A stretch of DNA of 64,000 nucleotides. It comes from Candidatus Thiodiazotropha endoloripes (lineage in GTDB: Bacteria; Pseudomonadota; Gammaproteobacteria; Chromatiales; Chromatiaceae). Position 1 is the stretch's first letter, and each line of letters begins with the position of its first letter. A program made the position numbers and the translations under genes. Below, in pieces: positions 17,890 to 26,419 of this stretch. The notes beneath the pieces were generated by a model. It searched no databases. It worked only from the letters and a program-made list of their open reading frames with translations, and was not told the origin of the DNA. The stretch is taken from contig LVKA01000015.1 of NCBI GenBank assembly GCA_001709035.1, forward strand, positions 348,663-412,662, read 5' to 3'.

Positions 17890-18317
17890 AGCATTCAGAA
17901 TTGATCTGTTTATAATCCTGGATAGCAGCTTGCGCTATACACATCATGTCGCGTTGCATGATTGTTTTATTGCGCCGCAGCAATAGCGTTCCAGGTCTTT
18001 CTGCCTTGCTGTGGAAATTTCGATATCCACAAGCAGGGCAAGTATTTAACACAGGAGTTGCTCAATTGACAGTGGCGAAAATCAGTAATACGGGATGTTG
18101 CATGGAAGTTGTACGAAGTGGTCCGAATGGACCTTTCAGCAAGTCTGCGCGGTGCCTGGGTTTCAGCATGAGCATTAAAAGAATCGGCGATTCAATCGAG
18201 TATTCATTATTTTTATAAATAGTATTGGTTTTTTAGATATTGAGACAAAGCGCGAATCCCTGCAGGCCTTCAGCCTACAGCCGAGTATTCCCCCTTTCTC
18301 CAGGCGGAATCCTGAAA
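17890..18317. other. intergenic region upstream of mcl
   Basis: About 430 bases between the mcl leader and the FixH-like gene. Short frames on both strands lack ribosome sites and family features. It should hold the mcl promoter. Confidence 0.4.
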
Positions 18318-18830
18318 TCAGGGCAGTGTCAGACCGGGTCGTACCGTGACAAACCGATACGGGGCGGACAACAACCCCTGTTTCGTTGTAATCAAGACTT
18401 TTGCCTCCCACTCCATGGAGTCCATGACACAGACTGGAATCATCCCCTCACCCTCGAATTGCCCCTCAGTGACAGGTTGCAGAACCACCCGGTTGTAACC
18501 CATATTCATATCGACACCGGCGAAATCCACCTCCACCCGCTCCACCGCCACCCCAGCGATCTCCACCGTCAGTTTCAGGGGTTTCAACAGGGGTATTTCG
18601 CGGGGTTCGATTGAAAATCCGACTGCCACTTCATGGTTGATTGAGGAGACACAGGGGGCTTTGCGCAGATCACAATTCGGATCAATGGTAGCGGTCTGAC
18701 TGATCTGGGGAAACAGGATTGGCCAGGCTTTATAGATCGCCACCAGGGAAAGTGCAACCAGCAATAGCCCAAGCGCAATCCAAAGCAACAGATTACTCTT
18801 CGGCTGATTGTCAGATGTTTCAACTGTCAT
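18318..18830 (-). CDS. membrane-anchored FixH/YtkA-like protein
   Basis: This 170-residue protein has one N-terminal membrane helix (about residues 13-34, LLLWIALGLLLVALSLVAIY) and an exported domain. The domain has a Cys pair (CDLRKAPC) and a FixH-like immunoglobulin fold with LLKPLKLTVEIAG, VDFAGVDMNMGYNRV and GEGMIPVCVM. The Met-rich DMNMGYN loop recalls periplasmic copper-handling domains, so a role in copper delivery or respiratory enzyme assembly is possible, not shown. The start codon lies two bases from the end of a MITE, so its ribosome site (AGG) comes from that element. Confidence 0.7.
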   Translation of the reverse strand: MTVETSDNQPKSNLLLWIALGLLLVALSLVAIYKAWPILFPQISQTATIDPNCDLRKAPCVSSINHEVAVGFSIEPREIPLLKPLKLTVEIAGVAVERVEVDFAGVDMNMGYNRVVLQPVTEGQFEGEGMIPVCVMDSMEWEAKVLITTKQGLLSAPYRFVTVRPGLTLP

Positions 18831-18832
18831 TA

Positions 18833-19021
18833 GGGCCTGTTAACACCAATCCAATACGCCCTGCTGGGACTGTTTTTGCGTCCAGCAAGGCAGAATGAGC
18901 ATAGTGTAGTTATTCTACATGAGCGAATGATAACGCCGCTGGGCGCAAAAAACAGACCCAGCCCTCCGGGTTGCGCCTGAAAAAGCGCAACAGGACGTAT
19001 TGGATTGGCGTTAACAGGCCC
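18833..19021. mobile_element. palindromic MITE, 189 bp, GGGCCTGTTAAC termini
   Basis: The first and last 26 bases are inverted copies with one mismatch; they start GGGCCTGTTAACACCAATCC and end with its near-complement. Inner arms are also inverted (CTGGGACTGTTTTTGCG against CGCAAAAAACAGACCCAG), so the whole element can fold into one long hairpin. There is no ORF, so it must be moved in trans. Solo ends occur at 13655, 14600 and 32386. Confidence 0.85.
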
Positions 19022-19180
19022 GAATTAAAGCGTCTTAGCGAATGTTAGTGGATTCTTTTGAAGACAATACAAAGGCAGAATTGTTCGTGCAATCTGAAAC
19101 CCCTGTCGACTGTTGCCGGTCTATCCGGCCTGGCGCAGAATGCCAGGTTGAAGTCGCTTGGAAAAGTGCCGTATGAATCG

Positions 19181-19560
19181 CTATTGTTGACTCAACAACT
19201 TTTTAATTTGCTGTTGATCAACAGGCCGGCTGTAGAGAAAACCCTGTGCCTGCTCACAGCCATGTCGAATTAGAAATTCAACCTGTTCCGGGTCTCGCCC
19301 CTTCAGCCAGCACCGCCAGTCCGAGGACCTCTGACAGTGCAATGATAGCCTGGGTAATAGCCATGTCATTTGGATCGATCGGAATATCATGAATGAAGGA
19401 TTGATCTATTTTTATCTTATCGACAGGGAGTGATTTCAGATAACTCAGTGATGAGTATCCCGTACCAAAGTCATCGATGGAAATCCTGACACCAAGTTGC
19501 CTCAGGGCGTGCAGATAATCGATTCCATGTCGTATACCCTGCCATAAAAAACACAAAACG
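19181..19560 (-). pseudogene. remnant of an EAL-domain c-di-GMP phosphodiesterase, frameshifted and 5'-truncated
   Basis: Two frames together give the C-terminal third of an EAL domain. The first (to about 19285) reads [20 protein letters not shown], then KIKIDQSFI and AVLAEG. The second continues [20 protein letters not shown] to the stop at 19181. The expected VETPEQ junction is broken by a frameshift near 19285-19295. Everything upstream of [11 protein letters not shown] is missing. The rest of the gene has decayed into a region joined to the MITE side. Confidence 0.85.
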
Positions 19561-19622
19561 CAACACAAGCACTCCTATCGCTTCCAACAGAACGCATATT
19601 TTCTAACTGGCAGAGGACCAGA

Positions 19623-19937
19623 CTACGGCTTCATCTCCTTTTCAATATAGCGATTAATATACTTTTGACCATTGATGTTTGAACTGACCACCCAGCCCAC
19701 CATGATAATTGCCACTACCAGAATCAGTGGTGCTGCGATGGGTATGATTGCCAGTACCCCCAGAAGTAACAGCATTCCCACACCCATGATTTTAAATCCC
19801 CGCTTCCATGCCTGACTGATGACATCCTTCGCCTCATCCGGAGTTTCAATACCCGCCTCACGAAGAGCTTTGCGCATCCGTTCATAGCCCAGCTGATGAC
19901 GTCTTTCCATACGGCCGAAAGGATCGGTCAATTTCAC
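19623..19937 (-). CDS. small membrane protein with two hydrophobic segments
   Basis: This 104-residue protein has a charged N-terminal region (DPFGRMERRHQLGYERMRKAL) and two adjacent hydrophobic stretches (MGVGMLLLLGVLAIIPIAAP and LILVVAIIMVGWVV). The tail is charged (KYINRYIEKEMKP). I do not recognise the family. No obvious operon partner; an EAL pseudogene lies downstream. Confidence 0.65.
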   Translation of the reverse strand: MKLTDPFGRMERRHQLGYERMRKALREAGIETPDEAKDVISQAWKRGFKIMGVGMLLLLGVLAIIPIAAPLILVVAIIMVGWVVSSNINGQKYINRYIEKEMKP

Positions 19938-20075
19938 TAATAGATTACCCGGTATGTGCCAGCATAATTACTTGTACTGAGCATAGGATATAAAGCCGTT
20001 TGTATATTAAAGATATAGTTCAAATTTAAACTAATTGTGGGCCGGCTAGTCGGGCATTTGTGTACAGTCAAAGAT

Positions 20076-20225
20076 ATGAGCGATTTACTTGCAATGAGTA
20101 CTAACAAGGACTATGGCAATGAGAATCTATTATCTTCTCAAGTTGTTAGCAGTTTAGCCCATGAGATAGGGGCACTCGCTGAAATGGCTATTTACATCCG
20201 GGATACTGATGAGGTGGCATCATGA
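20076..20225 (+). CDS. small hypothetical protein, first of a tiny-ORF cluster
   Basis: MSDLLAMSTNKDYGNENLLS begins a 49-residue frame; a longer GTG start at 20037 is less likely. Its stop overlaps the ATG of the next frame (ATGA), which is a sign of a real operon. No family recognised. Confidence 0.4.
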   Translation: MSDLLAMSTNKDYGNENLLSSQVVSSLAHEIGALAEMAIYIRDTDEVAS

Positions 20226-20326
20226 CCAACATAAACGCACAACCTGTTTCAGATCATCACCAGACAGTGAACGAACTTGAGCGCACATTCAATGTGGCTG
20301 ATGAATATATTCATGGTGTGGCATGA
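20222..20326 (+). CDS. tiny hypothetical ORF overlapping the previous one
   Basis: The 34-residue frame reads MTNINAQPVSDHHQTVNELE and ends HGVA. A second frame (20292-20447) continues HDLLYNITLNSKTDLSQ to KSEAAS, so these may be the two parts of one frameshifted gene of about 75 residues. Confidence 0.35.
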   Translation: MTNINAQPVSDHHQTVNELERTFNVADEYIHGVA

Positions 20327-20548
20327 TTTGCTCTACAATATAACGCTGAACAGTAAAACAGATCTGAGTCAATACAAAAATCACTCCATCAACACTCTTA
20401 TGTATCGCTGTATCGAGCAGGCTGACAAAAGTGAAGCGGCTTCATAGGAAGTTAATGAAGGCCCAGGAACAGACCGGGAAGACCCTGGAAACGGGTGAAT
20501 TAGACGAGATCACCTCAGAGTAATACCTACCCCTTGCTAAAGGATAAT

Positions 20549-20570
20549 AGGCCCCTTCGGGGGGCTTTTT
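20549..20570 (+). terminator. rho-independent terminator of the tiny-ORF cluster
   Basis: AGGCCCC-TTCG-GGGGGCTTTTT: a GC stem with a TTCG loop and T run on the plus strand. It follows a 22-residue frame MKAQEQTGKTLETGELDEIT at 20458-20526. It shows that the tiny ORFs are, or were, transcribed. Confidence 0.75.
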
Positions 20571-20645
20571 GTGGTTGTTCGGATTTAAATCTGGGAATGC
20601 TTTCGTCTTGATATCCAGGTTTGTTTTATAAGACAAGGATACTTG

Positions 20646-21398
20646 TTACTCGTCTTCTTCTTTATCTTGGTTATGTAGAATTACACGAAGTTTTTCTTTG
20701 TCAGCATCTTGTTCGATTATCTCTGTGTATCTTTTAGCAATCATTTTACCTATAGCTTGCGGATTCTCACTTAAATCATTTATAGGTAGATATATATATC
20801 TAGGAACATCAACTTTGTCTTTACTAGGTCTTAAGTAATTTAGCTCTCTTTCAAGACGATTAGTTTTCTCAACTAATCCATTAAGAATCTGATCCGTGCT
20901 GTCTTCGCCGCTTGAAATTAGATCTAGCCCCCTTGCTCTAGTGACGGGATTATGTACTTCAGGATTAGAACCCAAAGAAGAAATAGCCTTAGAGAGGCTT
21001 TCTACAGCATCCTCTAGGTCTTTTGGATTATCTAACTTATAGGTAATGTAACGATGATCCTTCACGTCAAAAGGAGGAATCTCACCTTCCAATATCATGT
21101 GAATAGTTGGCTTTTTTGAGCCTGTATGCCTAATACCTAACTCATAGAAAGCATTTGGATTGTGACTTGTTAGATCTGCAATAACCAGGTCTGAATCTAA
21201 GGTGTAAGAAATCACTTGTTCCGAGATCAAGCCTGGATCAGAAACTTCATCAGCTCTGAAAGCTTTATAACCGTGTTTCTCAGCAGCTGGCTTTATGATG
21301 TATTCAAGAAGGTAGTCTGCTTTGTTTCTTGTATCGCTCCCTGCCTTTCCAATGGGACCAATAACAAAGCATTTTTTTTGAGGAGATTCGTCAGTCAT
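20646..21398 (-). CDS. nucleoside 2-deoxyribosyltransferase/TIR-like orphan protein, possible defence effector
   Basis: This 250-residue protein starts CFVIGPIGKAGSDTRNKADY and continues FRADEVSDPGLISEQVIS, SDLVIADLTSHNPNAFYELG. This is the pattern of standalone proteins related to nucleoside 2-deoxyribosyltransferases and TIR-like NAD-processing domains. Glu86 in NAFYELG sits where the catalytic glutamate is expected. The C-terminal part (about 165-250) is a charged, probably helical region with no known domain. The gene is AT-rich compared with its neighbours and lies just downstream of tRNA-Glu, a common island site. An anti-phage role is inference; no partner gene is visible. Confidence 0.7.
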   Translation of the reverse strand: MTDESPQKKCFVIGPIGKAGSDTRNKADYLLEYIIKPAAEKHGYKAFRADEVSDPGLISEQVISYTLDSDLVIADLTSHNPNAFYELGIRHTGSKKPTIHMILEGEIPPFDVKDHRYITYKLDNPKDLEDAVESLSKAISSLGSNPEVHNPVTRARGLDLISSGEDSTDQILNGLVEKTNRLERELNYLRPSKDKVDVPRYIYLPINDLSENPQAIGKMIAKRYTEIIEQDADKEKLRVILHNQDKEEDE

Positions 21399-21500
21399 AG
21401 CGCTATCCCTAGGTCTGGTGATGCACTGAATATTACTTCAGAGAAATTTCAGATACGGTAAGAAGAGAAGGCCAAATCAACTGTAAATCATTGAAATATA

Positions 21501-21576
21501 TGGCGTCCCCAAGGGGAGTCGAACCCCTGTTACCGGCGTGAAAGGCCAGTGTCCTAGGCCTCTAGACGATGGGGAC
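21501..21576 (-). tRNA. tRNA-Glu (UUC)
   Basis: The minus strand starts GTCCCCATCGTCTAGAGGCC and ends GGGGACG plus encoded CCA. The anticodon loop is CTTTCAC (anticodon TTC) and the T arm is GGGGTTCGACTCCCC. All four arms pair. 76 bases including CCA. Confidence 0.96.
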
Positions 21577-21843
21577 AGGTCTTTACAAAGACACCCTAAA
21601 CGGGTAATCACTCGTAAAGTGGAGCGCGAAATCTACGGCACTTTGATGATGCTGTCAAGGTTTATCTGTTGCAAGCTGATCCTGATCCAGGAATTAATCC
21701 ATTCTGTGGTCAGTCTAGCCGATGGAAACCTTCGGCCGAAAACAACGATCCAATCAAAGTTACCTGATATTCAGAGACTTAGAAAAAAGTCCCCAAACCT
21801 TCTCAGCCTATCCTAGAGGCGTTCGAGTTGCAGACCTGCACTC

Positions 21844-24390
21844 TCAGGTCTGAAACAGTGGAATCTCACTGATCGACTCCAAAGGCTCCTCCGCATGTTG
21901 CGGTATGCCGATCAGATAACCCTGGATATAGTCACACCCCTGCTGTTGTAGAAACGCCAGCTGAGCTTGACTCTCCACACCCTCAGCCACCACATCGATC
22001 TGGAATGCATGTGCTAACTGGATCATGGCTGTCACCAGGCTGGCATCATAGTTATCCACATTTACGTTTTTCACGAAATCACGATCGATCTTCAATATGT
22101 CGAAGGGAAACTGTCGCAGATGACTCAGGGATGCCTGTCCAGTACCGAAATCGTCCAGTGCGATTCGCGCGCCAAGTGCTTTGGCCTGCTGTAGAAAGAT
22201 ATCGGCTTCCGCCAGCTCTTGGGTGAGTGTATCTTCAGTAATTTCCAGGATCAGGCTGCCCAGTGGCACCTCACCGGAAACCAGGTTCTCAAGCAGACCT
22301 CGACAAAAGGTTGGGTCGTTGAGCAGTCGTGCGGAGAGGTTGATCGAGACCGCCACCGTCTCTTTTCGCTCCTTGCTCTGCTCCTTCTGAAAGGCCATCG
22401 CATGGGCCAGCATGGGTTCAAACAGTGCCTGTATCAGGCCCGTCTCATCCAATACATCGAGAAACACCTCAGGATCCAGCAATCCCCGATCGGGATGATC
22501 CCAGCGTAACAGTGCCTCAAAACAGAAAAGTCGCCCGGTCTGAGTCTCAACGATTGGCTGAAAATGGTAGATAAACTGCTCTGATTCCACCGCCTGACGA
22601 ATTTCATTTTCCAACAACAAGCTCTCCGAGGCACGCTTGGTCATCTCACCCCTGAAAAAACGGAACGCTGAGCGGCCCTGGCGTTTTGCCTCATACATCG
22701 CGGTATCCGCGTCTCTCAACAGATGCTCAACCGAGATATCGTCGTGTGGCGCGATAGCTATGCCGATGGAAGCCGAGACACGAAGTTCATTGTCGGCGAT
22801 ATTGATCGGTTTCTTGATGGCGTTGAGAATCTTCTCTGCCAGAGGCTCCATATCCTCCCGGCTGTTGATCCCCTCAATCAGAATCGCAAACTCATCACCA
22901 CTTAATCTGGCCACCGTATCAGAACTGCGCATCATTGACGTTAACCGTTCAGCCACCACCTTTAACAGCTCATCCCCAACCAGATGCCCGAGACTGTCAT
23001 TGACCTGCTTGAATCGATCCAGATCGAGGAACATCAAGCCCACCATGACCTCCCCTCTGAGCGCAATCTCGAGGGCATGGGAGAGACGATCCCGAAACAG
23101 AATCCGGTTCGGCAGCTGTGTCAGCGCATCATGATGCACCATATGATCCAGATGATTCTGCCGGTTATGTACTTGTCGACGCATTTCACTGAATGCTTCT
23201 ACCAGGTCCCGGGTCTCCCTGAGATTGGAACTTGGATGACTTGCCACATCAAGTGAACCGCTGGCTTCCATTTTCAAGGCATGGGCCGTATCCGCGATGG
23301 GCTGCAGCAGATTTCGCTTGATGAACAGATAGGCAAACACCAGCATCAGCATGCCCATCACTGCCATCACCAGAATAGAGATGGAAAGCCGCTTTGCTGT
23401 TTGTGTAAGCCGGGTGATGTCCTCTCCGGATTGGGTATCCAGGCTCAGATCAACAACCGATAGTTTCTGCCGCATCTCATTGAATACCGGTGTAACCTGT
23501 TGCTGCATGAAGTTCAGATCCTGGCGCCAGGTTGGCTTCTGCATAAGCTCCCTGACCTGATTGAAGTCAGCCATCCAGGCGAGATAATCCACTTCAATAC
23601 CATGCAGGGATTCAATCACCACAAAATCTGTGTTCTGCTGATGAAAATAATTCTGCAGGATCTTTAGACGTTCAATGAAACGTGCAGCGTAGTTGATAAT
23701 CGTATCGTACCGCTCCTCAGGCGCCGGATTGGATTTGGCGAGAAAGATGCCAAACCGATTAGCAATGACCAGCCGAAATTCCCCGGTCATTCCCAACCAA
23801 AGCCGCTGCATTGATGAGAGCTGCATGATCAGATCCATCTGCGCTTCATCATCAGACTGAATTTCATGTTGCAGCAGTTGCAGATTACCCAACACTCTCT
23901 GATTGTAGGGATACATCTCATCCAGCATCAGTTGCATGGCAGGAAACCAGGCCTGCACATCACGACGCACCTTGACCAGCTGTGTAATCTTCTGCTCCAA
24001 ATCTCGAAGGTCGGCCTGCAGAGCCAGAGCGACATCCGAGTTACCGGCAGGCAGCCGCTCCAATGACTCCGTCAGGTCACTCAGAACTAGCCCCAGCTGG
24101 GTCAAACCATGGCTGATATCCTCCGATTCCTCCTTGACAGGATCGATCAGAATTCGCTGCAGATGATTTTCAATCAAATTCAGTTGTGTCTGGGCATCGG
24201 CGAGGACGGCGGAGGCCAGTGTGCGGGATGTGATATTCGAGATCTGAGTCTGGGTGGAGGACTTGACCAGACTCCACCCCACAAAGGCAATGGCGATCAG
24301 TGCAGCACCAACCAGTACGGCCATGTATGTATAGCGCCCCCGATAGGAATCAAGTCCGGGTAAGATGGGCCTATCTCTGTTCAGGCGCAT
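21844..24390 (-). CDS. membrane GGDEF-EAL protein for c-di-GMP turnover
   Basis: This 848-residue protein has an N-terminal membrane helix (YMAVLVGAALIAIAFVGWSL), a long helical periplasmic sensor (about 45-335), a second helix (ISILVMAVMGMLMLVFAYLF), a HAMP-like linker, then GGDEF and EAL domains. The cyclase motif is SGDEF, which keeps activity in many proteins, preceded by an inhibitory-site RSSD. The EAL domain has FEALLRW, NLSARLL, DDFGTGQASL and EGVESQAQLAFL, so it looks catalytically complete. It may both make and break c-di-GMP under control of an external signal. It stands alone. The nearby EAL pseudogene belongs to another protein. Confidence 0.93.
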   Translation of the reverse strand: MRLNRDRPILPGLDSYRGRYTYMAVLVGAALIAIAFVGWSLVKSSTQTQISNITSRTLASAVLADAQTQLNLIENHLQRILIDPVKEESEDISHGLTQLGLVLSDLTESLERLPAGNSDVALALQADLRDLEQKITQLVKVRRDVQAWFPAMQLMLDEMYPYNQRVLGNLQLLQHEIQSDDEAQMDLIMQLSSMQRLWLGMTGEFRLVIANRFGIFLAKSNPAPEERYDTIINYAARFIERLKILQNYFHQQNTDFVVIESLHGIEVDYLAWMADFNQVRELMQKPTWRQDLNFMQQQVTPVFNEMRQKLSVVDLSLDTQSGEDITRLTQTAKRLSISILVMAVMGMLMLVFAYLFIKRNLLQPIADTAHALKMEASGSLDVASHPSSNLRETRDLVEAFSEMRRQVHNRQNHLDHMVHHDALTQLPNRILFRDRLSHALEIALRGEVMVGLMFLDLDRFKQVNDSLGHLVGDELLKVVAERLTSMMRSSDTVARLSGDEFAILIEGINSREDMEPLAEKILNAIKKPINIADNELRVSASIGIAIAPHDDISVEHLLRDADTAMYEAKRQGRSAFRFFRGEMTKRASESLLLENEIRQAVESEQFIYHFQPIVETQTGRLFCFEALLRWDHPDRGLLDPEVFLDVLDETGLIQALFEPMLAHAMAFQKEQSKERKETVAVSINLSARLLNDPTFCRGLLENLVSGEVPLGSLILEITEDTLTQELAEADIFLQQAKALGARIALDDFGTGQASLSHLRQFPFDILKIDRDFVKNVNVDNYDASLVTAMIQLAHAFQIDVVAEGVESQAQLAFLQQQGCDYIQGYLIGIPQHAEEPLESISEIPLFQT

Positions 24391-24765
24391 GCAGAAAAAC
24401 TCATGTTGTTACCAATCCCAGCAACCTAATCCCAGAACACTGCGTAGGAGTTTGGTTTGTCCATTAATTATTCTGACTGTAGTACGGATTGAAAAATTCA
24501 GCTGATAAATTTATATCCACTCAATTTGCCAATCCCTCATACCATGACTTAAAGCCTGCTGACTTCAGAGCTTGTCTTCGTCAGGGCTGCACGAATCCTG
24601 TAATGCGTAATATCCAGTGTATCTCATCATGGAAACTGCTCCATTCAGAGCCCGCCCGATCAGGCTGGAACAAGGCGTGATCCACAGCAAGCAGCACACA
24701 TTGCAGGCACAACTAAGCAGCGCAGAAGTATACAAGATGCGGCCTGGATCCAATTGACGCTGAGC
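24391..24765. other. intergenic region
   Basis: About 375 bases between the GGDEF-EAL gene and the terminator of the sigma/anti-sigma operon. Only short frames without ribosome sites are present. It should contain the promoter of the GGDEF-EAL gene. Confidence 0.4.
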
Positions 24766-24808
24766 AATTGTTTGACGAAAAAACAAATAACCCGGATTTT
24801 CATCCGGG
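24766..24808 (-). terminator. terminator of the ECF sigma/anti-sigma operon
   Basis: On the minus strand the stem CCCGGAT-GAAA-ATCCGGG is followed by TTATTTGTTTTTTCG, a good T run. It lies about 50 bases after the anti-sigma stop. Confidence 0.8.
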
Positions 24809-24855
24809 TTTCAGTGCATTGGATTATAGAGAGACAATGATCGGTTAAAGGAGGC

Positions 24856-25554
24856 TTATATCTCAGTCAATTTCCCTTCGAAGACGATTTCACCATGCGG
24901 TTGCTCTGCAGGCATATCGTCCATCTCCTCGACGGATACCTTAAACACATTCTCCGATTTCGGCATCATTGGTAGGGGCATTTCATGGCGACCGTCGTGT
25001 GGCAGTACGCCGACAGGATGTAGGTTCCCATGCTGATCCGCCATCCACAATTGACAGGCCTTTCCAGCCGGCAATTGGGTGGGTTCCACGGCACTGACAT
25101 TGACAAATCCATAATCAGGCTTAGCCGCAACCACCCAGCCGGTACGGTCCTGATCATTCATCACCACCAGCACATTGTTCATGCCGGTTTCCGGTTGCTG
25201 AGTCATGAAAATGACCCCGAAAGCCAATACCAGGGTGGCCGCCACCATGCCCAGGTTGCGCCAGAAACTGAGACTGTCCCAGAAACTGGTTGCCGTTGAG
25301 GTCTGTGCATCGGTCTGACTATGATCGGTAAGACGGGATTCCACCGCCAGCCAGACAGCATCCGGTGGCGAGACCGGTTCTATGCCCTCCAGCATCGGCG
25401 CAAAACGCTGCTGCCAGGCATCGACCTCTTCCTGGAGTCTTATATCGTCACGCAATCGCCGCTCGAACTCTGCCCGCTCCTCACCCTCAAGGGTTCCGAG
25501 CACATATTCACCGGCCTGTGTCGTGCTATCGTAATGTTCATTTTCAGGCATCAT
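24856..25554 (-). CDS. anti-sigma factor, RskA-like, single membrane helix
   Basis: This 232-residue protein has an N-terminal sigma-binding region (GEYVLGTLEGEERAEFERRL) without the zinc-binding HxxxCxxC motif. One membrane helix follows at about residues 100-118 (LGMVAATLVLAFGVIFM). The exported C-terminal domain (WVVAAKPDYGFVNVSAVEPT, CQLWMADQHGNLHPVGVL) is of the RskA/DUF kind. It should hold the co-encoded sigma factor at the membrane until a signal triggers its release. Its start overlaps the sigma gene by 11 bases, a usual arrangement. AGGAGG lies upstream of the ATG. Confidence 0.9.
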   Translation of the reverse strand: MMPENEHYDSTTQAGEYVLGTLEGEERAEFERRLRDDIRLQEEVDAWQQRFAPMLEGIEPVSPPDAVWLAVESRLTDHSQTDAQTSTATSFWDSLSFWRNLGMVAATLVLAFGVIFMTQQPETGMNNVLVVMNDQDRTGWVVAAKPDYGFVNVSAVEPTQLPAGKACQLWMADQHGNLHPVGVLPHDGRHEMPLPMMPKSENVFKVSVEEMDDMPAEQPHGEIVFEGKLTEI

Positions 25555-26134
25555 TTTCCAGACACCTCCTAAGTTGATTCAAACCACGACGTATCCATGT
25601 CTTAACCGTACCAAGCGGTGTATCCGTATGGGACGCCAATTCATCGTGGGTCAAGCCCTTGAAATAGGCCAAAACAACCACCTGCCGCTGCTGATCCTTC
25701 AACTCGCCCAGACACTTTTCCAGCCGTCTGCCCTCATCGCTGTTGGTCAGCCCATCCAACGGTAAGGGTGCATCATCCACCTGCTCCGGCAAGCCCTTAT
25801 CGTCGCTCTCCATGACTTCCCTTTTACGTTTGCGTAACAGGTCCAGCGCCTGATTTCTTGCAATTGTCGACATCCAGGTCAGCGGTGCAGCCAGATAAAC
25901 CCGATAGCTGTCAGCATTGTTCCAGATCTTGATGTAGGCTTCCTGTAAACAGTCTTGAGCCCACTCGTCCCTAACTAATATACGCAGAACCACGCCATAC
26001 AGTTTCGCCGATGTCATCCGGTACAAGCGGGCAAAGGCCTTGCGATCGTTCAGTGCACAAGCTGCCAGCAGCGCTTCGAGCTCCTGGTTGCGCTGCTTAA
26101 TCGCATCCTGCTGATCTATATCCCCATTTGCCAT
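25544..26134 (-). CDS. ECF RNA polymerase sigma factor
   Basis: The ATG ending at 26134 follows GGAGGGGG and gives 196 residues; an upstream TTG frame is not needed. Region 2 is visible (AFARLYRMTSAKLYGVVLRI, DCLQEAYIKIWNNADSYR, APLTWMSTIARNQALDLLRK). Region 4 shows RQVVVLAYFKGLTHDELASH and TPLGTVKTWIRRGLNQLRR. This fits the SigK/RpoE-like group paired with RskA-type anti-sigma factors. Targets are not visible; autoregulation is likely. Confidence 0.93.
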   Translation of the reverse strand: MANGDIDQQDAIKQRNQELEALLAACALNDRKAFARLYRMTSAKLYGVVLRILVRDEWAQDCLQEAYIKIWNNADSYRVYLAAPLTWMSTIARNQALDLLRKRKREVMESDDKGLPEQVDDAPLPLDGLTNSDEGRRLEKCLGELKDQQRQVVVLAYFKGLTHDELASHTDTPLGTVKTWIRRGLNQLRRCLENDA

Positions 26135-26419
26135 TGCCCCCTCCGAGGGATTGAAACCAATCCTCAAGGGTACTGACCAGAAGCCCGCACAGCAAGCTCA
26201 ACAACGGACCACCAGGCCAAATGTCTGTCACCGGTCTGCGCGGTGGTTATTCATTCGCCAGATAGCCGTTTGCCTCAAAAAAGTAAGATACCCCTAGGGG
26301 AGCTCAATCCCTCAACTTTCATAGACCTTGGCAGGAACCTCCAAAAAGCCATTAACCGAATGATTTTTATTGGAATAATGCATACAAACCACGATTCAAA
26401 TCATGCCTATGCAGGTTAG

